Shown here one piece after another: positions 33,740 through 42,783 of a stretch of DNA of 64,000 nucleotides. Source of the DNA: Dehalobacter sp. DCM (GTDB lineage: Bacteria; Bacillota; Desulfitobacteriia; Desulfitobacteriales; Syntrophobotulaceae); the NCBI RefSeq assembly GCF_024972775.1, contig NZ_CP092282.1, positions 110,001 through 174,000 on the forward strand, given 5' to 3'. Under the pieces are notes generated by a model. That model saw nothing but the letters and a program-made list of their open reading frames with translations, was not told the DNA's origin and made no database searches. Position 1 is the stretch's first letter; the number at the start of each line of letters is the position of its first letter. The position numbers were made by a program, and so were the translations under genes.

Positions 33740-35329
33740 CTAGACAATTGTCTCTGTGCCGTCCTTAAAGGTGAAACGGACCTCTTCTGGGCTATTTATT
33801 GTCACGTGATCCACCATGCTATGCCAGAGCATAGTGTCAAAATCGCTGATTATCCCGCAATGCTTTTTCAGCTCGGAGAGGAAAGCTTCGATGTTCTTCC
33901 GCCGGGTTGTTTTTTCCTTAATCAGCCCACTGACGGATTCCAGATTGGTTTTCGCAGCATCAAAGCGTTGGGTAAGACCCTCGTACTTTCTTTGGTATTC
34001 GTTCTGATCAAGGGCGACATGCGCATTTTCATATATGATCTGCTGTATCATCCCGGCCACAATTTCCATTTCATTTTGCAATTCTTCCTGCTGGGTTTCC
34101 AGCGCGGAGATGTCATAAAGGGTAGTTTTAATGAATTCAAAATTGGTGATGATTTCCTCCTTATCCTCGAGAAGTTTGTTCATTGCCGCCACAAATAGCT
34201 TCTTGATGGTCTCTTCATCCAAATGTGGAGTCTGACACCTGTGGTTGCCCTTGAATTTTTTATTGCATTGCCAAACCATGCGACGGTACTTGCTGTTAGA
34301 ATGCCAGACCTTTGAGCCGTACCAGCTTCCGCATTCACCGCACTTTATCTTTCCTGAGAATATGTGTACACCGCTGTGCCGGTTTCGACCAGGCTGACGG
34401 GCTTCGAGTTCGCGTTGGACCATGTCAAAGACCTCAGGGTCGATAATCGGTTCGTGGTTATTTTCAACGTAATACTGAGGGATTTCACCATCATTTTGTT
34501 TTTTCTTTTTCGTAAGGAAGTCCACGGTGTAGCTCTTCTGAAGGAGGGCGTCCCCCTTATACTTCTCATTTGAAAGTATCCGTTTCACGGTTGTCGGATT
34601 CCATTTTTCCTTTTTACCGGGCGAGAGGATTCCGTCTGCCGTCAGCTGGCATGCAATCCCATAAGGCGTCATGCCTTGAAGGAACATGCTGAATATCCTC
34701 TTGATGATAACCGCTTCTTTTTCATTCAATACCAGGTTGCCATCTTCACCTCTGTCATAGCCTAGGAAGTGTCCAAAAGGTACGGTCACCTTGCCGTCAG
34801 CGAATCGCTTCCTCTGGCCCCAGGTTACGTTCTCAGAGATGCTTCGGCTTTCCTCCTGGGCGAGGGACGACATAATGGTGATCAGCAGCTCGCCCTTGGA
34901 ATCCAACGTCCAGATGTTTTCTTTCTCAAAGTAGATCTCGATTCCTTTTTCTTTTAGCTGGCGTACCGTGGTAAGGCTGTCGACTGTGTTGCGGGCAAAC
35001 CTGCTGACTGATTTGGTAACGATGAGGTCTATCTTTTCCTCCAAGGCATCGGCTATCATCCGCTTGAAACCTTCACGATGCTTGGTGTTTGTGCCTGAGA
35101 TACCCTCATCTGTGTAGATCCCTGAGAACTCCCAGTCATCGCGGCCTTTGATGTAGCTGGTATAGTAATCGACCTGAGCTTCATAACTCGTGACCTGTTC
35201 GTCGCTGTCCGTTGATACCCTTGCATATGCCGCAGTGCGGCGCTTCCTCTTATCGTTGATGGGCGTCGCAGTAAAACGGCTTAATGTGGCTGGGATTGTC
35301 GTAACATTTTTAGCTGTTTTCCTGCTCAT
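33740..35329 (-). CDS. Large serine recombinase (prophage module, second gene)
   Basis: A 529-aa complete large serine recombinase with YARVSTDSDEQVTSYEAQV (nucleophile Ser39), GIYTDEGISGTNTKHREGF and VTKSVSRFARNT. The recombinase domain includes FLGYDRGEDGNLVLNEKE and LSNEKYKGDAL. The zinc ribbon is IKCGECGSWYGSKVW ... WQCNKKFKGNHRC. A coiled coil lies near residues 400-470. Its start overlaps the end of the other recombinase by 20 bases, so the two are co-translated. It lies at the left end of the prophage, next to the lysis genes, where phage integrases with serine chemistry are often found. Confidence 0.88.
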   Translation of the reverse strand: MSRKTAKNVTTIPATLSRFTATPINDKRKRRTAAYARVSTDSDEQVTSYEAQVDYYTSYIKGRDDWEFSGIYTDEGISGTNTKHREGFKRMIADALEEKIDLIVTKSVSRFARNTVDSLTTVRQLKEKGIEIYFEKENIWTLDSKGELLITIMSSLAQEESRSISENVTWGQRKRFADGKVTVPFGHFLGYDRGEDGNLVLNEKEAVIIKRIFSMFLQGMTPYGIACQLTADGILSPGKKEKWNPTTVKRILSNEKYKGDALLQKSYTVDFLTKKKKQNDGEIPQYYVENNHEPIIDPEVFDMVQRELEARQPGRNRHSGVHIFSGKIKCGECGSWYGSKVWHSNSKYRRMVWQCNKKFKGNHRCQTPHLDEETIKKLFVAAMNKLLEDKEEIITNFEFIKTTLYDISALETQQEELQNEMEIVAGMIQQIIYENAHVALDQNEYQRKYEGLTQRFDAAKTNLESVSGLIKEKTTRRKNIEAFLSELKKHCGIISDFDTMLWHSMVDHVTINSPEEVRFTFKDGTETIV

Positions 35330-37028
35330 GCTTTTCCCTCCATGCTTGCTTCATTTTCTCGCCTTGGCTCTTTTTGCGTTCCTCCGACCAGGGGGGTTGC
35401 CTGCGTTTGAACTGCCATTGCCTTGTGATTTTCCGGCCATCATTGAGGTTGAAAACCAACTCGCTGTTTGAGATCACTGAGATGTGATCAACTTTTTCTG
35501 TGAAAATAGCTTCGTCAAACCCCTCTATTCCAAGAACTTCGGCGGAAACACTTTTCAGCAGGTTTTCTTCAATTCCACTGTGGCCGCAACCGCTGTGGGG
35601 AGGGCATCTCCAGTGGTGGGCCTTTTCTCCGCTCACCCGAGTGCTGGTGTTCCTTCGCAGGTTCTGTCCGCATGTGGTGCAGCTTATCTTGCAGGTAAAG
35701 CAGGTGATGTTTCCTGAACTTCGGGGATGCCTTTTGTTGTATGCTGACTTGGATGCTCGGGCTTCCGGAGTCCACCAGTCTTTCCTTGCAGTGGATTCCC
35801 ATTCCCGACTTTCAATCCTCCCGTCCTGAAAATGGAACTCAATCTGGTTGGGGGCAGGGATTATGATCTGTCGTATCTGCTCAGCAAAGATGTCCTCGTC
35901 AAATTCATCTGTTCCAAGCACCTCGGCGCAGGATTTCTTTAGGGTTGCTTCGGGGATTGTCTTGTTTTTACAGCCGTTGCCGTTTCTCTGGTTGGCGCAA
36001 ATCCACATTTTGTAAGAACTGTCCCGCTTCCTGCTCCTTGCCGACCTTTGATAGCTTCGACCGCACATTCCGCATTTGATTATGCTGGTGAAGTACCCCG
36101 TGTTGATTGCTGGATTCGCTATGGCACCGAGCTTTCTTCTCCTGGCGATTTCCTCCTGGACCTTGTTGTAGGTTTCAAGGTCGATTATGGCTTCATGGGA
36201 TCCTTCGACCCAGTATTGGGGAAGTTCGCCCTCGTTGTTTTTGGATTTGTGCGTTATGTGGTCAGGTATGAAGACCTTTTGGAGAAGCATGTTGCCCGTG
36301 TATTTTTCATTCCGCAGAATGGCTCGGATGGAGGTGTTGCTGAAACGACCGCCAGTGTAGGATTTGACGCCCATTTCCTCCAGCTGCTTTTCCGTCTCCT
36401 CAGCGGAGAAACCGCTCAGGAAGTTGTCGAAGATCAACCTGACAACCTCGGCTTCTTCAGGAACAACAATGAACTGATTGCCGTTCCATCGGTACCCATA
36501 GACATTGAAGGAATTTGGCCTGCCTTCCTGAAACTTTTTTCGGATAGCCCACTTGATATTTTCGCTCGTTGAGCGGCTTTCTTCCTGTGCGAAGGATGCC
36601 AGAATGGAGAGCATCAGCTCCCCATCGCCGCTCAAGGAATTGATGTTTTCCTTCTCGAACCTGACTTCAATTCCTAAGTCCCGTAGATGCCTCACCGTCT
36701 CAAGAAGGTCGACTGTGTTTCTGGCAAATCGCGATATGGACTTGGTCAACACAATGTCAATTTTGCTCGACTCACAATCCGCCAAAAGCCGCCTGAATGC
36801 CTCTCGGTTGTCCGTAGTACCGGTTAGCCCTTCATCGGCATAAACTCCAGCATATTCCCATTCACGATTCTTTTGGATGTAATTGCTGTAGTGGCTGACC
36901 TGTGCCGAAAGGGAGTGCATCGTCCTGCCTTTTTCTTCAGAAACCCTGGCATATGCTGCGACTCTTTTCCGGCTTGGCATGACCGGTAATGATGGCTTGA
37001 TTTTGCTTACTTTCCGCAATAAACTCAC
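35310..37028 (-). CDS. Large serine recombinase with duplicated C-terminal module (prophage module, first gene)
   Basis: A 572-aa recombinase. Ser30 in VAAYARVSEEKGRTMHS is the nucleophile. The usual domains follow, with GVYADEGLTGTTDNREAF and LTKSISRFARNT. The C-terminus is unusual. A zinc ribbon (Cys 319, 322, 344, 353) plus module 368-410 (AEVLGTDEFDEDIF ... DGRIESREW) is repeated as a second ribbon (Cys 450, 453, 475, 481) plus module 495-538 (AEVLGIEGFDEAIF ... DGRKITRQW). Each is followed by a short basic NUMOD-like stretch (WWTPEARASKSAYNKRH; PPWSEERKKSQGEKMK). The GTG at 37028 overlaps the ribosome site, so TTG 37019 may be the true start. Confidence 0.88.
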   Translation of the reverse strand: MSLLRKVSKIKPSLPVMPSRKRVAAYARVSEEKGRTMHSLSAQVSHYSNYIQKNREWEYAGVYADEGLTGTTDNREAFRRLLADCESSKIDIVLTKSISRFARNTVDLLETVRHLRDLGIEVRFEKENINSLSGDGELMLSILASFAQEESRSTSENIKWAIRKKFQEGRPNSFNVYGYRWNGNQFIVVPEEAEVVRLIFDNFLSGFSAEETEKQLEEMGVKSYTGGRFSNTSIRAILRNEKYTGNMLLQKVFIPDHITHKSKNNEGELPQYWVEGSHEAIIDLETYNKVQEEIARRRKLGAIANPAINTGYFTSIIKCGMCGRSYQRSARSRKRDSSYKMWICANQRNGNGCKNKTIPEATLKKSCAEVLGTDEFDEDIFAEQIRQIIIPAPNQIEFHFQDGRIESREWESTARKDWWTPEARASKSAYNKRHPRSSGNITCFTCKISCTTCGQNLRRNTSTRVSGEKAHHWRCPPHSGCGHSGIEENLLKSVSAEVLGIEGFDEAIFTEKVDHISVISNSELVFNLNDGRKITRQWQFKRRQPPWSEERKKSQGEKMKQAWREKHEQENS

Positions 37029-37069
37029 TCCTTTCCAACACTATACATCACTCTGAACGACACTTAAGT

Positions 37070-37240
37070 CAAGGGAATATAGGCGAATAGTGTGCCTAAT
37101 TTGGGTTGGTATTTCTCGCGGAGAGAAGCCTCAATCAGGTTGAATTCTTCCTCTGTCACAAGGGCCTTCTTAAGCATAGTTCGGGCAATAGCGAGAGAGG
37201 ACTGATAAAGTTTCTCGGCTTCGAATTGTTCCCTTGTCAT
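37070..37240 (-). CDS. Small SHOCT-like protein upstream of the prophage recombinases
   Basis: About 56 aa: MTREQFEAEKLYQSSLAIAR, then TMLKKALVTEEEFNLIEASL and REKYQPKLG. The LKKALVTEEEFNLIE helix pair is SHOCT-like and resembles MLKKGLITLSEFKEVDQ in the small protein at 19839. The start overlaps the stop of the HTH/zinc gene upstream (ATGA). The exact C-terminus should be checked because I was unsure of one base near 37080. Confidence 0.6.
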
Positions 37241-37656
37241 GCCGTTTCACCGCCTTTGAAACGGTCTTTGACATAACAGCCGTGGGAGCAGTACTTCCTT
37301 TTTGAATTGCCGTAAGCGGTGAAAGGCTCATTACAGAATGCACAGGTGAAAGAGTAGACCGCTTTTTTATTGACCTTCTCAGGGTGCGAATTCCACCAGC
37401 TGGTGCGGCACTCGTCGCAACAGAATTTAAGCTGCTTTCTCCCGGATGGCTGAGTGAGTTCTTTCCCGCATTGTTTACAGAAAGATTGACTGATTGCCTG
37501 GGCCATTTCTGATTCAGCTTGATGTCCTACCAGGTTGTTCCTTCGGCAGTATGACTTTACGGTGTTTATTGACATCCCAAGAGCATCTGCTATTTTTCCA
37601 TAGCCAGCACCCAGGGAGCGGAGTTCCTCAATGCGTTCTTTTTGTAATTGGTTCAT
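37237..37656 (-). CDS. HTH and zinc-finger protein
   Basis: A 139-aa protein. An N-terminal helix-turn-helix like a sigma region 4 or resolvase C-terminus (LGAGYGKIADALGMSINTVK) is followed by two cysteine pairs (FCKQCGKEL and FCCDEC) and two more (FTCAFCNEPF and YCSHGC). Proteins of this layout accompany recombinase cassettes in Firmicutes prophages and may regulate or direct the recombinases. It is coupled by ATGA overlap to the SHOCT-like gene. Confidence 0.65.
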   Translation of the reverse strand: MNQLQKERIEELRSLGAGYGKIADALGMSINTVKSYCRRNNLVGHQAESEMAQAISQSFCKQCGKELTQPSGRKQLKFCCDECRTSWWNSHPEKVNKKAVYSFTCAFCNEPFTAYGNSKRKYCSHGCYVKDRFKGGETA

Positions 37657-37748
37657 ACGATTTCCTCCTTTGAATAACGAGGATTAGTCCCTCACCATCC
37701 AAAGGACAGAAGCCGCTTGTTTGAGTACCAGTCATTCCGGCCAGAAAT

Positions 37749-37788
37749 GAAAAAAGCCCCTCTACCGTCAAAAGACAGAAGAGAGGCT
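37749..37788 (-). terminator. Terminator of the lysis genes
   Basis: On the minus strand AGCCTCTCTTCTGTC pairs with GACGGTAGAGGGGCT and is followed by TTTTTTC. It ends the phage late transcript after the amidase gene. Confidence 0.8.
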
Positions 37789-37807
37789 CACTTACCACAC
37801 GGGCGAT

Positions 37808-38515
37808 CTATTCGGATTTAATGAAGGCATCATTGAATCCGGCAGCTTTGACCTTGGCAAGCATCGCCTCAGCATTGGCTTTTACGCTGTATGCCCCGAC
37901 CTGGACGCGGTATAGCTTTTTAGGATCAGCGGTCTGGGATGTTTCGCTTGCCTGAGCCTTGAGAAGCCTGCCGACCTCAGCACGAAAGGAGTCCATGCTT
38001 TTTCCGTGCTTTGGGAACCAGTGCATGACATCGCCATGGTTGCTGGCAATCCCAAGTTTGTAACCTTCACTATGACAGATGATGTTCTTCTCAGTCAGGC
38101 CGTATGACCTGCAAAGGAAAGCACATAGCTCCGCGGCTTCCTTATAGACTGCTGCAAAATAAGACGGGTCGCTCAGGTTGTCTTCACAGATCTCGAAACC
38201 GATGTGGGTATCGTTGGCTGAATCCCCAGCATGCCACCCCCGATGATTCCATGGAAGGGTCTGGTATGTTGCGATGCTTCCATCAGCCAGTTTGCCGATA
38301 AACGCATGTACGCAGACGCTTCGGCCCTCCGGCTTGTCCTTATTCCAGTGGTTGCCATACAGGTTCTTTCCAAGAAGGCCGTCGTCAGGGCCTACATAGC
38401 GCTTTAGGAAAGGGTTGTTAGCCCCGGTTGAGTGGACCATAATGCCTTTTGGAACGATCTTCCCGCCGGCTTTGTAGCAGGCGTTTTCTGTCAGGATGAG
38501 TTTTCTTAAATTCAT
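37808..38515 (-). CDS. Phage N-acetylmuramoyl-L-alanine amidase (endolysin) with SPOR domain
   Basis: A 235-aa lysis enzyme that cleaves the amide between muramic acid and L-Ala. The Amidase_2 fold shows IMVHSTGANN (first His ligand), TLPWNHRGWHAG (second His), THIGFEICEDN (catalytic Glu) and IICHSEGYKLGIASNHGDVM. A C-terminal SPOR-like repeat (LYRVQVGAYSVKANAEAMLA) would bind denuded peptidoglycan. No signal peptide is present; export would use the holin encoded just upstream, with which it overlaps by 4 bases (ATGA). Confidence 0.9.
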   Translation of the reverse strand: MNLRKLILTENACYKAGGKIVPKGIMVHSTGANNPFLKRYVGPDDGLLGKNLYGNHWNKDKPEGRSVCVHAFIGKLADGSIATYQTLPWNHRGWHAGDSANDTHIGFEICEDNLSDPSYFAAVYKEAAELCAFLCRSYGLTEKNIICHSEGYKLGIASNHGDVMHWFPKHGKSMDSFRAEVGRLLKAQASETSQTADPKKLYRVQVGAYSVKANAEAMLAKVKAAGFNDAFIKSE

Positions 38516-38916
38516 TTTGTATCCTCCTTGTTGAGCTGTTCCAGAATGCCCCTGAGCTTCTCAGGAATAGGAAGGCCGATTTTCGCTGTGTTCTCCAGGA
38601 TGCTGATGCCTTCGTTGGAAAGGTAGAAGAAAATGACTGCTGTACGGATAGCCCCGCCGTTCTGGATCAGTTTGGAGTCGATGATGTGTCCAACGGCCAC
38701 AAGGGAAAAGATGAGCACCTTCTTGAAGATGCCCCTAAAGCCCACCTCGCTTGAGAGTCGTTTTTCCAGGACTGCCACCATGATGCCGGTGATGTAGTCG
38801 ATGACTACGAATGCCACCAGGGCATACAGGAAGCCGTCCCATCCGCCCAGAAAGAAGCCGATGTAGCCGCCAACAGCGGCAATGATGATTTGAATGGTGT
38901 TGATGATGTCTTTCAT
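38512..38916 (-). CDS. Phage holin (TcdE/phage_holin_4 family)
   Basis: A 134-aa membrane protein with two to four hydrophobic segments: IIAAVGGYIGFFLGGWDGFL, ALVAFVVIDYITGIMVAVLE and VLIFSLVAVGHIID. The DYITGI motif is characteristic of the TcdE-like holin family. It forms membrane lesions to release the endolysin. It ends in IPEKLRGILEQLNKEDTK, a charged tail typical of the family. It is the first gene of the lysis pair. Confidence 0.88.
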   Translation of the reverse strand: MKDIINTIQIIIAAVGGYIGFFLGGWDGFLYALVAFVVIDYITGIMVAVLEKRLSSEVGFRGIFKKVLIFSLVAVGHIIDSKLIQNGGAIRTAVIFFYLSNEGISILENTAKIGLPIPEKLRGILEQLNKEDTK

Positions 38917-38931
38917 TAGGCTCCTCCTTCA

Positions 38932-38961
38932 TAAAAACAGGAAGGACTCGAAGGCCCTTCC
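38932..38961 (-). terminator. Terminator between tail-tip gene and holin
   Basis: On the minus strand GGAAGG pairs with CCTTCC around a short loop and is followed by TGTTTTT. It lies between the tail-tip gene and the holin gene and may reduce lysis gene expression. Confidence 0.6.
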
Positions 38962-38981
38962 CGAATTAGTACTATTTATTT

Positions 38982-41888
38982 TTAAGGCTCCGTGACCCTG
39001 AACCAGTCGCACCTCCCCTTGTAGGTCAGGCCGTTGGAGTTGTTACGGAAATATCCGATTCCAACATGGCTGATTGCCGACAGGAAGTTCGAGATGGTTT
39101 CCGTGAATACCTGCCACCAGAAATCCCCGTCGATAGACATGTCCAGAAAGTATGAGCTTCCAACCTTGCGGATCCTCACGTAAATGAAGTTGGAGTCCCA
39201 TCCGCCGTTCAGGTAAGCATCGCTCGAGTAAGCGGTGTTCGATGTGAATTTGATTGCCTGCATGCCAGAATAACTGTCTCTGGAGCATTTGCCAAAAATG
39301 ATCCTTCTGCTGTTGGCGCTGTTGTATAGGCAAATGCCGATATTAAAGTAGTTGAGCCTCGGCCCGTTGAGCATGACCTTGGCTGTTGCGGTGAAATCTC
39401 CTGCAGGCGCTGCCTGGACCAATAACCTCGTATGGTCGCTGCCTGGCAGAATGTCAATCGCCCCATAACGACTATTTTCAGTCCATGTTGCCGTACCTTG
39501 ATTGACCCACGACCATTTCGTATCCATCACGGTATCATCGAACTCGTCGTCTTTTGAATGCGGGTTTGCAGGCGGGGCGTCGATTGGATTTGTGTAACTT
39601 GTACCGCTGCCGCCTGCCGAGGATATGGTGATCGTCTTTTGTTCGTCGTCTTGGGCGATGGATACGTTGGTGCCGGCTGCCAAGGTCACATCTCCGACCA
39701 GGGCGTTGCCGCCTGTCCTCTTGATGCTTGAGACCCTTGGGATGGCTGTATGCAGATCCGCAGCATGCCTTTCATCGTTGTAGTATTGGGGATGGTCGTC
39801 TGCATTCAAGCCTTGCAGTGAGCCATGGGTATGGTTGTGGCTCACCCCGGCAGGGCTTTCGGTTGAGGGGGTGGAGAGAGAGCTGTTCTGCGTGAACATC
39901 GACATCCGTTCAACCAGCTGGTTCATCCGGATTTCATGCTCAAGCATGATGTTGTTCAGCTCAAGGACATAGCTTAAAGCACCTGATTCATCCTCCTCGC
40001 AGGTGATTCCTTTGACCCTGACTTTCCCGTCAAAGCCTTCCGTGTCGCTTCCTTCCGGCGGGATGTACCAGCCGATCCAGTCGCCCATCATGAAGGTTTC
40101 AAAAGGCTTGAGCTTGATGCCTTCAGAGTCTATGAATTTGATGACGGTTCCCTGGATGCCCCAACTGACCTGTGCCGCCCCTCTAAGGAACAGCTGACCA
40201 TAGTCCTGGAGCTTTGCCCAGTCGCTGGGGATATTCCTCGCCTGGAGGTATCCTTCGCGTCTGCCCCAGTCCGTCTGACTTGTGGGGTGCGCCGTCTCGA
40301 TGAGACTTCCGCTTTCACCTTCGACCAGGAGGGCGTTGGTCATGCTTGCGCTGTCGCTCTGGTTCTGGTGCTTGACGATTGCCTGACCAGGCCTATATTT
40401 GACCGTATCGTATTTGTCCGCACCTTTTGCCTTATACAGCTTCAAATGCAGCGTCGGTGTCATCTCGATATCGAAAAGGCCCATACCTTCGCTGAGTTTC
40501 GTGGCCACCTGGGAGAGCGGAGTGCCTGCATGGAAGGAAAGGGCCGTAGAATCCTCGAACGGATTCCCCAATGTGTCCGCATCGGCAGTCCAGTCTACGG
40601 AGACGCCGGTAAGGCAGCCCCTTTGCTGGGCTTCCAGAAGGAGCTGGCGCAAGATAGCGCCGCCGTGCGCATCGGTGAAGGTTCTCTCAAGCGTGGCTGG
40701 ATGCGGCATTCCTTCAGGATACACAACGCCTCGGTCAAGGAGGGAAAGGATGCCCCTGCCGCTTACCTCGATCATCTGCTGCTCACCCTCATCCACATAG
40801 GATGGACGCCTTGACTCGATGATCCATTTGAAAATGTCGATGCCGTCCAGCCTGCACAGGATGAAGTTCTGGTCGGTCACATAATCCCGGCTTCCGCCTT
40901 TGTCATCAAACCTGCTGATGGCAAATTTGCCGCTGCCGGGGTTGTTCAGGAGCACCTGAAAGGACTTGCTCTTAGCACCGCTGAGCTGACAAAGGATGCT
41001 GTTGGGATTGTTCTTGTCGCACACGAAAAGCTCGATCCCGATATCATCGGCAGGCTCTGCATCATATACTTCGATGCCGATGACATTGCTATAGCGCACA
41101 CCAGGAGGATTAGGTTCTGTGAGCGCAACCTTGACTGCCCCGCTTTCAGCCTCCTGGGGGATCTGGAAAACGATCTTGTCCCAGCTCCAGGAGATGATGT
41201 TGCAAAGGTGGGTGCCAAGGTAGACATGACCGCCGTAGCCGCGCAAGTATCTGTCAGCATTAAGCGGGTCAGCTTCGGCTTTGAAGCCGAATCCATTCCC
41301 ATATATGGTGACAACCGAGCCTTCAGAAGCCCTTGTGGTGGACAGTCTTTCAATGAAAGGGAAAGGAGGGTCGCTTGTGATGTTCTCATAGTCGTAAAGC
41401 GCACGTCGGTTCGTCCAGATGTCGGCTTTGGCAATATTCTCGTAGAGAGCCATGGTCCGTTTCCTTGGCCACTGGCTCAGCTTAGCAATATTCTCGTAGA
41501 TGCCAAGAATCCTCTTGTTTGTCCATACTCCAAGCTTTGCGATGCTTTCATAGAATGAAACGGAGCGTTTCAGGACCTGGCTCACGCTCACGGAACGGAC
41601 CGGCGAAACGGTAGTGCCGGATGTATTTGTGGCTGTGACCCTCCAGTACCAATTGCCTTCTGACAGAATCACTGCCATCCGGTAAGTGGTGTTGTGGCTC
41701 ACATTTGTGGATTCGCTCGTTATTTTGGACGCGCTGTCGAATGTATCGACGCTATCCACCTCGACCTTGAGCGATGAGGCGACCAGCTGATTTTCATTAT
41801 CGCTGTAAGTTACGTCAAAGGCGCAAATGGTCGCGCTCAGAGATGCCAGGTCGGAAGGCTTGACCAGATTTAAGCTAGGCAGCCCCAT
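38982..41888 (-). CDS. Phage tail-tip/minor tail protein, 968 aa, with 18-residue repeats
   Basis: A large structural protein of the tail tip or baseplate. Residues 1-105 look like a fibronectin-type fold (VTATNTSGTTVSPVRSVSV). Residues 108-171 are three and a half tandem 18-residue repeats (pattern R-x4-YENIAK-x3-W). An IPT/TIG-like domain follows (RASEGSVVTIYGNGFG). Then comes a Gp37-like tail domain (residues about 280-650: FKWIIESRRPSYVDEGEQ ... YILELNN-type end), and a C-terminal LamG/concanavalin-like part (DDEFDDTVMDTKWSWVNQG). The order suits an adhesin-bearing tail protein. It is upstream of holin and downstream of the tape measure group. Confidence 0.75.
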   Translation of the reverse strand: MGLPSLNLVKPSDLASLSATICAFDVTYSDNENQLVASSLKVEVDSVDTFDSASKITSESTNVSHNTTYRMAVILSEGNWYWRVTATNTSGTTVSPVRSVSVSQVLKRSVSFYESIAKLGVWTNKRILGIYENIAKLSQWPRKRTMALYENIAKADIWTNRRALYDYENITSDPPFPFIERLSTTRASEGSVVTIYGNGFGFKAEADPLNADRYLRGYGGHVYLGTHLCNIISWSWDKIVFQIPQEAESGAVKVALTEPNPPGVRYSNVIGIEVYDAEPADDIGIELFVCDKNNPNSILCQLSGAKSKSFQVLLNNPGSGKFAISRFDDKGGSRDYVTDQNFILCRLDGIDIFKWIIESRRPSYVDEGEQQMIEVSGRGILSLLDRGVVYPEGMPHPATLERTFTDAHGGAILRQLLLEAQQRGCLTGVSVDWTADADTLGNPFEDSTALSFHAGTPLSQVATKLSEGMGLFDIEMTPTLHLKLYKAKGADKYDTVKYRPGQAIVKHQNQSDSASMTNALLVEGESGSLIETAHPTSQTDWGRREGYLQARNIPSDWAKLQDYGQLFLRGAAQVSWGIQGTVIKFIDSEGIKLKPFETFMMGDWIGWYIPPEGSDTEGFDGKVRVKGITCEEDESGALSYVLELNNIMLEHEIRMNQLVERMSMFTQNSSLSTPSTESPAGVSHNHTHGSLQGLNADDHPQYYNDERHAADLHTAIPRVSSIKRTGGNALVGDVTLAAGTNVSIAQDDEQKTITISSAGGSGTSYTNPIDAPPANPHSKDDEFDDTVMDTKWSWVNQGTATWTENSRYGAIDILPGSDHTRLLVQAAPAGDFTATAKVMLNGPRLNYFNIGICLYNSANSRRIIFGKCSRDSYSGMQAIKFTSNTAYSSDAYLNGGWDSNFIYVRIRKVGSSYFLDMSIDGDFWWQVFTETISNFLSAISHVGIGYFRNNSNGLTYKGRCDWFRVTEP

Positions 41889-41902
41889 CTAATCACCTCC
41901 CG

Positions 41903-42772
41903 TTATGTCCAACTGCCGACGGTCACAATAGCCCTTGCCGCCTTTGGCCCGAGGGTGAGGAGCGGAGGCCCCAGAAGGTTTCGGACAAAGATGGTGCTGG
42001 ACAGTGAACCCGGTCCGATGGAAGAAATGTCGAGTACGCTTTGCCATGGCCCATCCTGGCTGAAGGATATTGTAAAGTCCTCATGGTTCAACTGTATGTT
42101 CACATTGTTGGCAATCTTGGTGTTGCTGGTATTTTTTATCTTGAAGCTTTGGATCTCGGTCGTGCCTTCCGGCTGATCCCCAAAATCGATGAGAGAGGTC
42201 AGGTCAACCCCCGATGCATCAGTCATAACCACGTCATTAACTTGTTCTCCCACAGCTTTTCTACCATAGAGGTGGACCCCGCAAATATATAGATCCTCAA
42301 ACTGCGGAGAAGTCTCCCGAAACCCTATCCTTATTGCTTTGACGGGTCCGGAGAAGGAAAGGGTGAAGATCTTGTTCCTCCAGTGGTCCATATCCGTATT
42401 TGCCGCAGGAATCGTATAGACTCCAGTCTCCCAGGTGCCATCCACACCGTTGGTCGTATCGGCTGAGCCTTGTATGGTGTGGCTGACAAATGAACATACC
42501 GTAGTTGAACTCCAGTAGAACCCAACTTTATTGACTTCGCGCAATTCCGGGAAAAAGAACCAGAAGACGCTTCCGAGCCTGTAGTCGCCAACCTTCCATG
42601 ATTGCGATCGGTTTTCCTTGTTCAGGTTTCCTTTAGCCGTACTGTCAAGCCAGGAAGCTATCCCATTCCCGATGATTTGGCTGATGGTGCTCAAGTCGGA
42701 CATGCTTCGAAAGCCAACTTCTGTTCCATCGATGTCATAAGGCATGCGATGTTCCGCTACTTCTGCATACAT
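41903..42772 (-). CDS. Phage tail structural protein, unknown
   Basis: A 289-aa protein between the distal tail protein and the tail-tip protein. The N-terminal half has a jelly-roll-like pattern (GFYWSSTTVCSFVSHTIQGS ... KAIRIGFRETS). The C-terminal half resembles a CHU-type beta domain (FKIKNTSNTKIANNVNIQL). No catalytic motif is seen. Position suggests a baseplate or receptor-binding accessory. Confidence 0.55.
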   Translation of the reverse strand: MYAEVAEHRMPYDIDGTEVGFRSMSDLSTISQIIGNGIASWLDSTAKGNLNKENRSQSWKVGDYRLGSVFWFFFPELREVNKVGFYWSSTTVCSFVSHTIQGSADTTNGVDGTWETGVYTIPAANTDMDHWRNKIFTLSFSGPVKAIRIGFRETSPQFEDLYICGVHLYGRKAVGEQVNDVVMTDASGVDLTSLIDFGDQPEGTTEIQSFKIKNTSNTKIANNVNIQLNHEDFTISFSQDGPWQSVLDISSIGPGSLSSTIFVRNLLGPPLLTLGPKAARAIVTVGSWT

Positions 42773-42783
42773 AATTCCACCTC

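Noticed and set aside
40287-40814. Long open frames on the + strand inside the phage structural genes
   Set aside because: They are by-products of GC-rich codon use on the minus strand; no ribosome sites or domains.
41376-41567. Short regular repeats taken for a CRISPR array
   Set aside because: The repeats are continuous, in frame, without spacers, and encode an 18-residue protein repeat.
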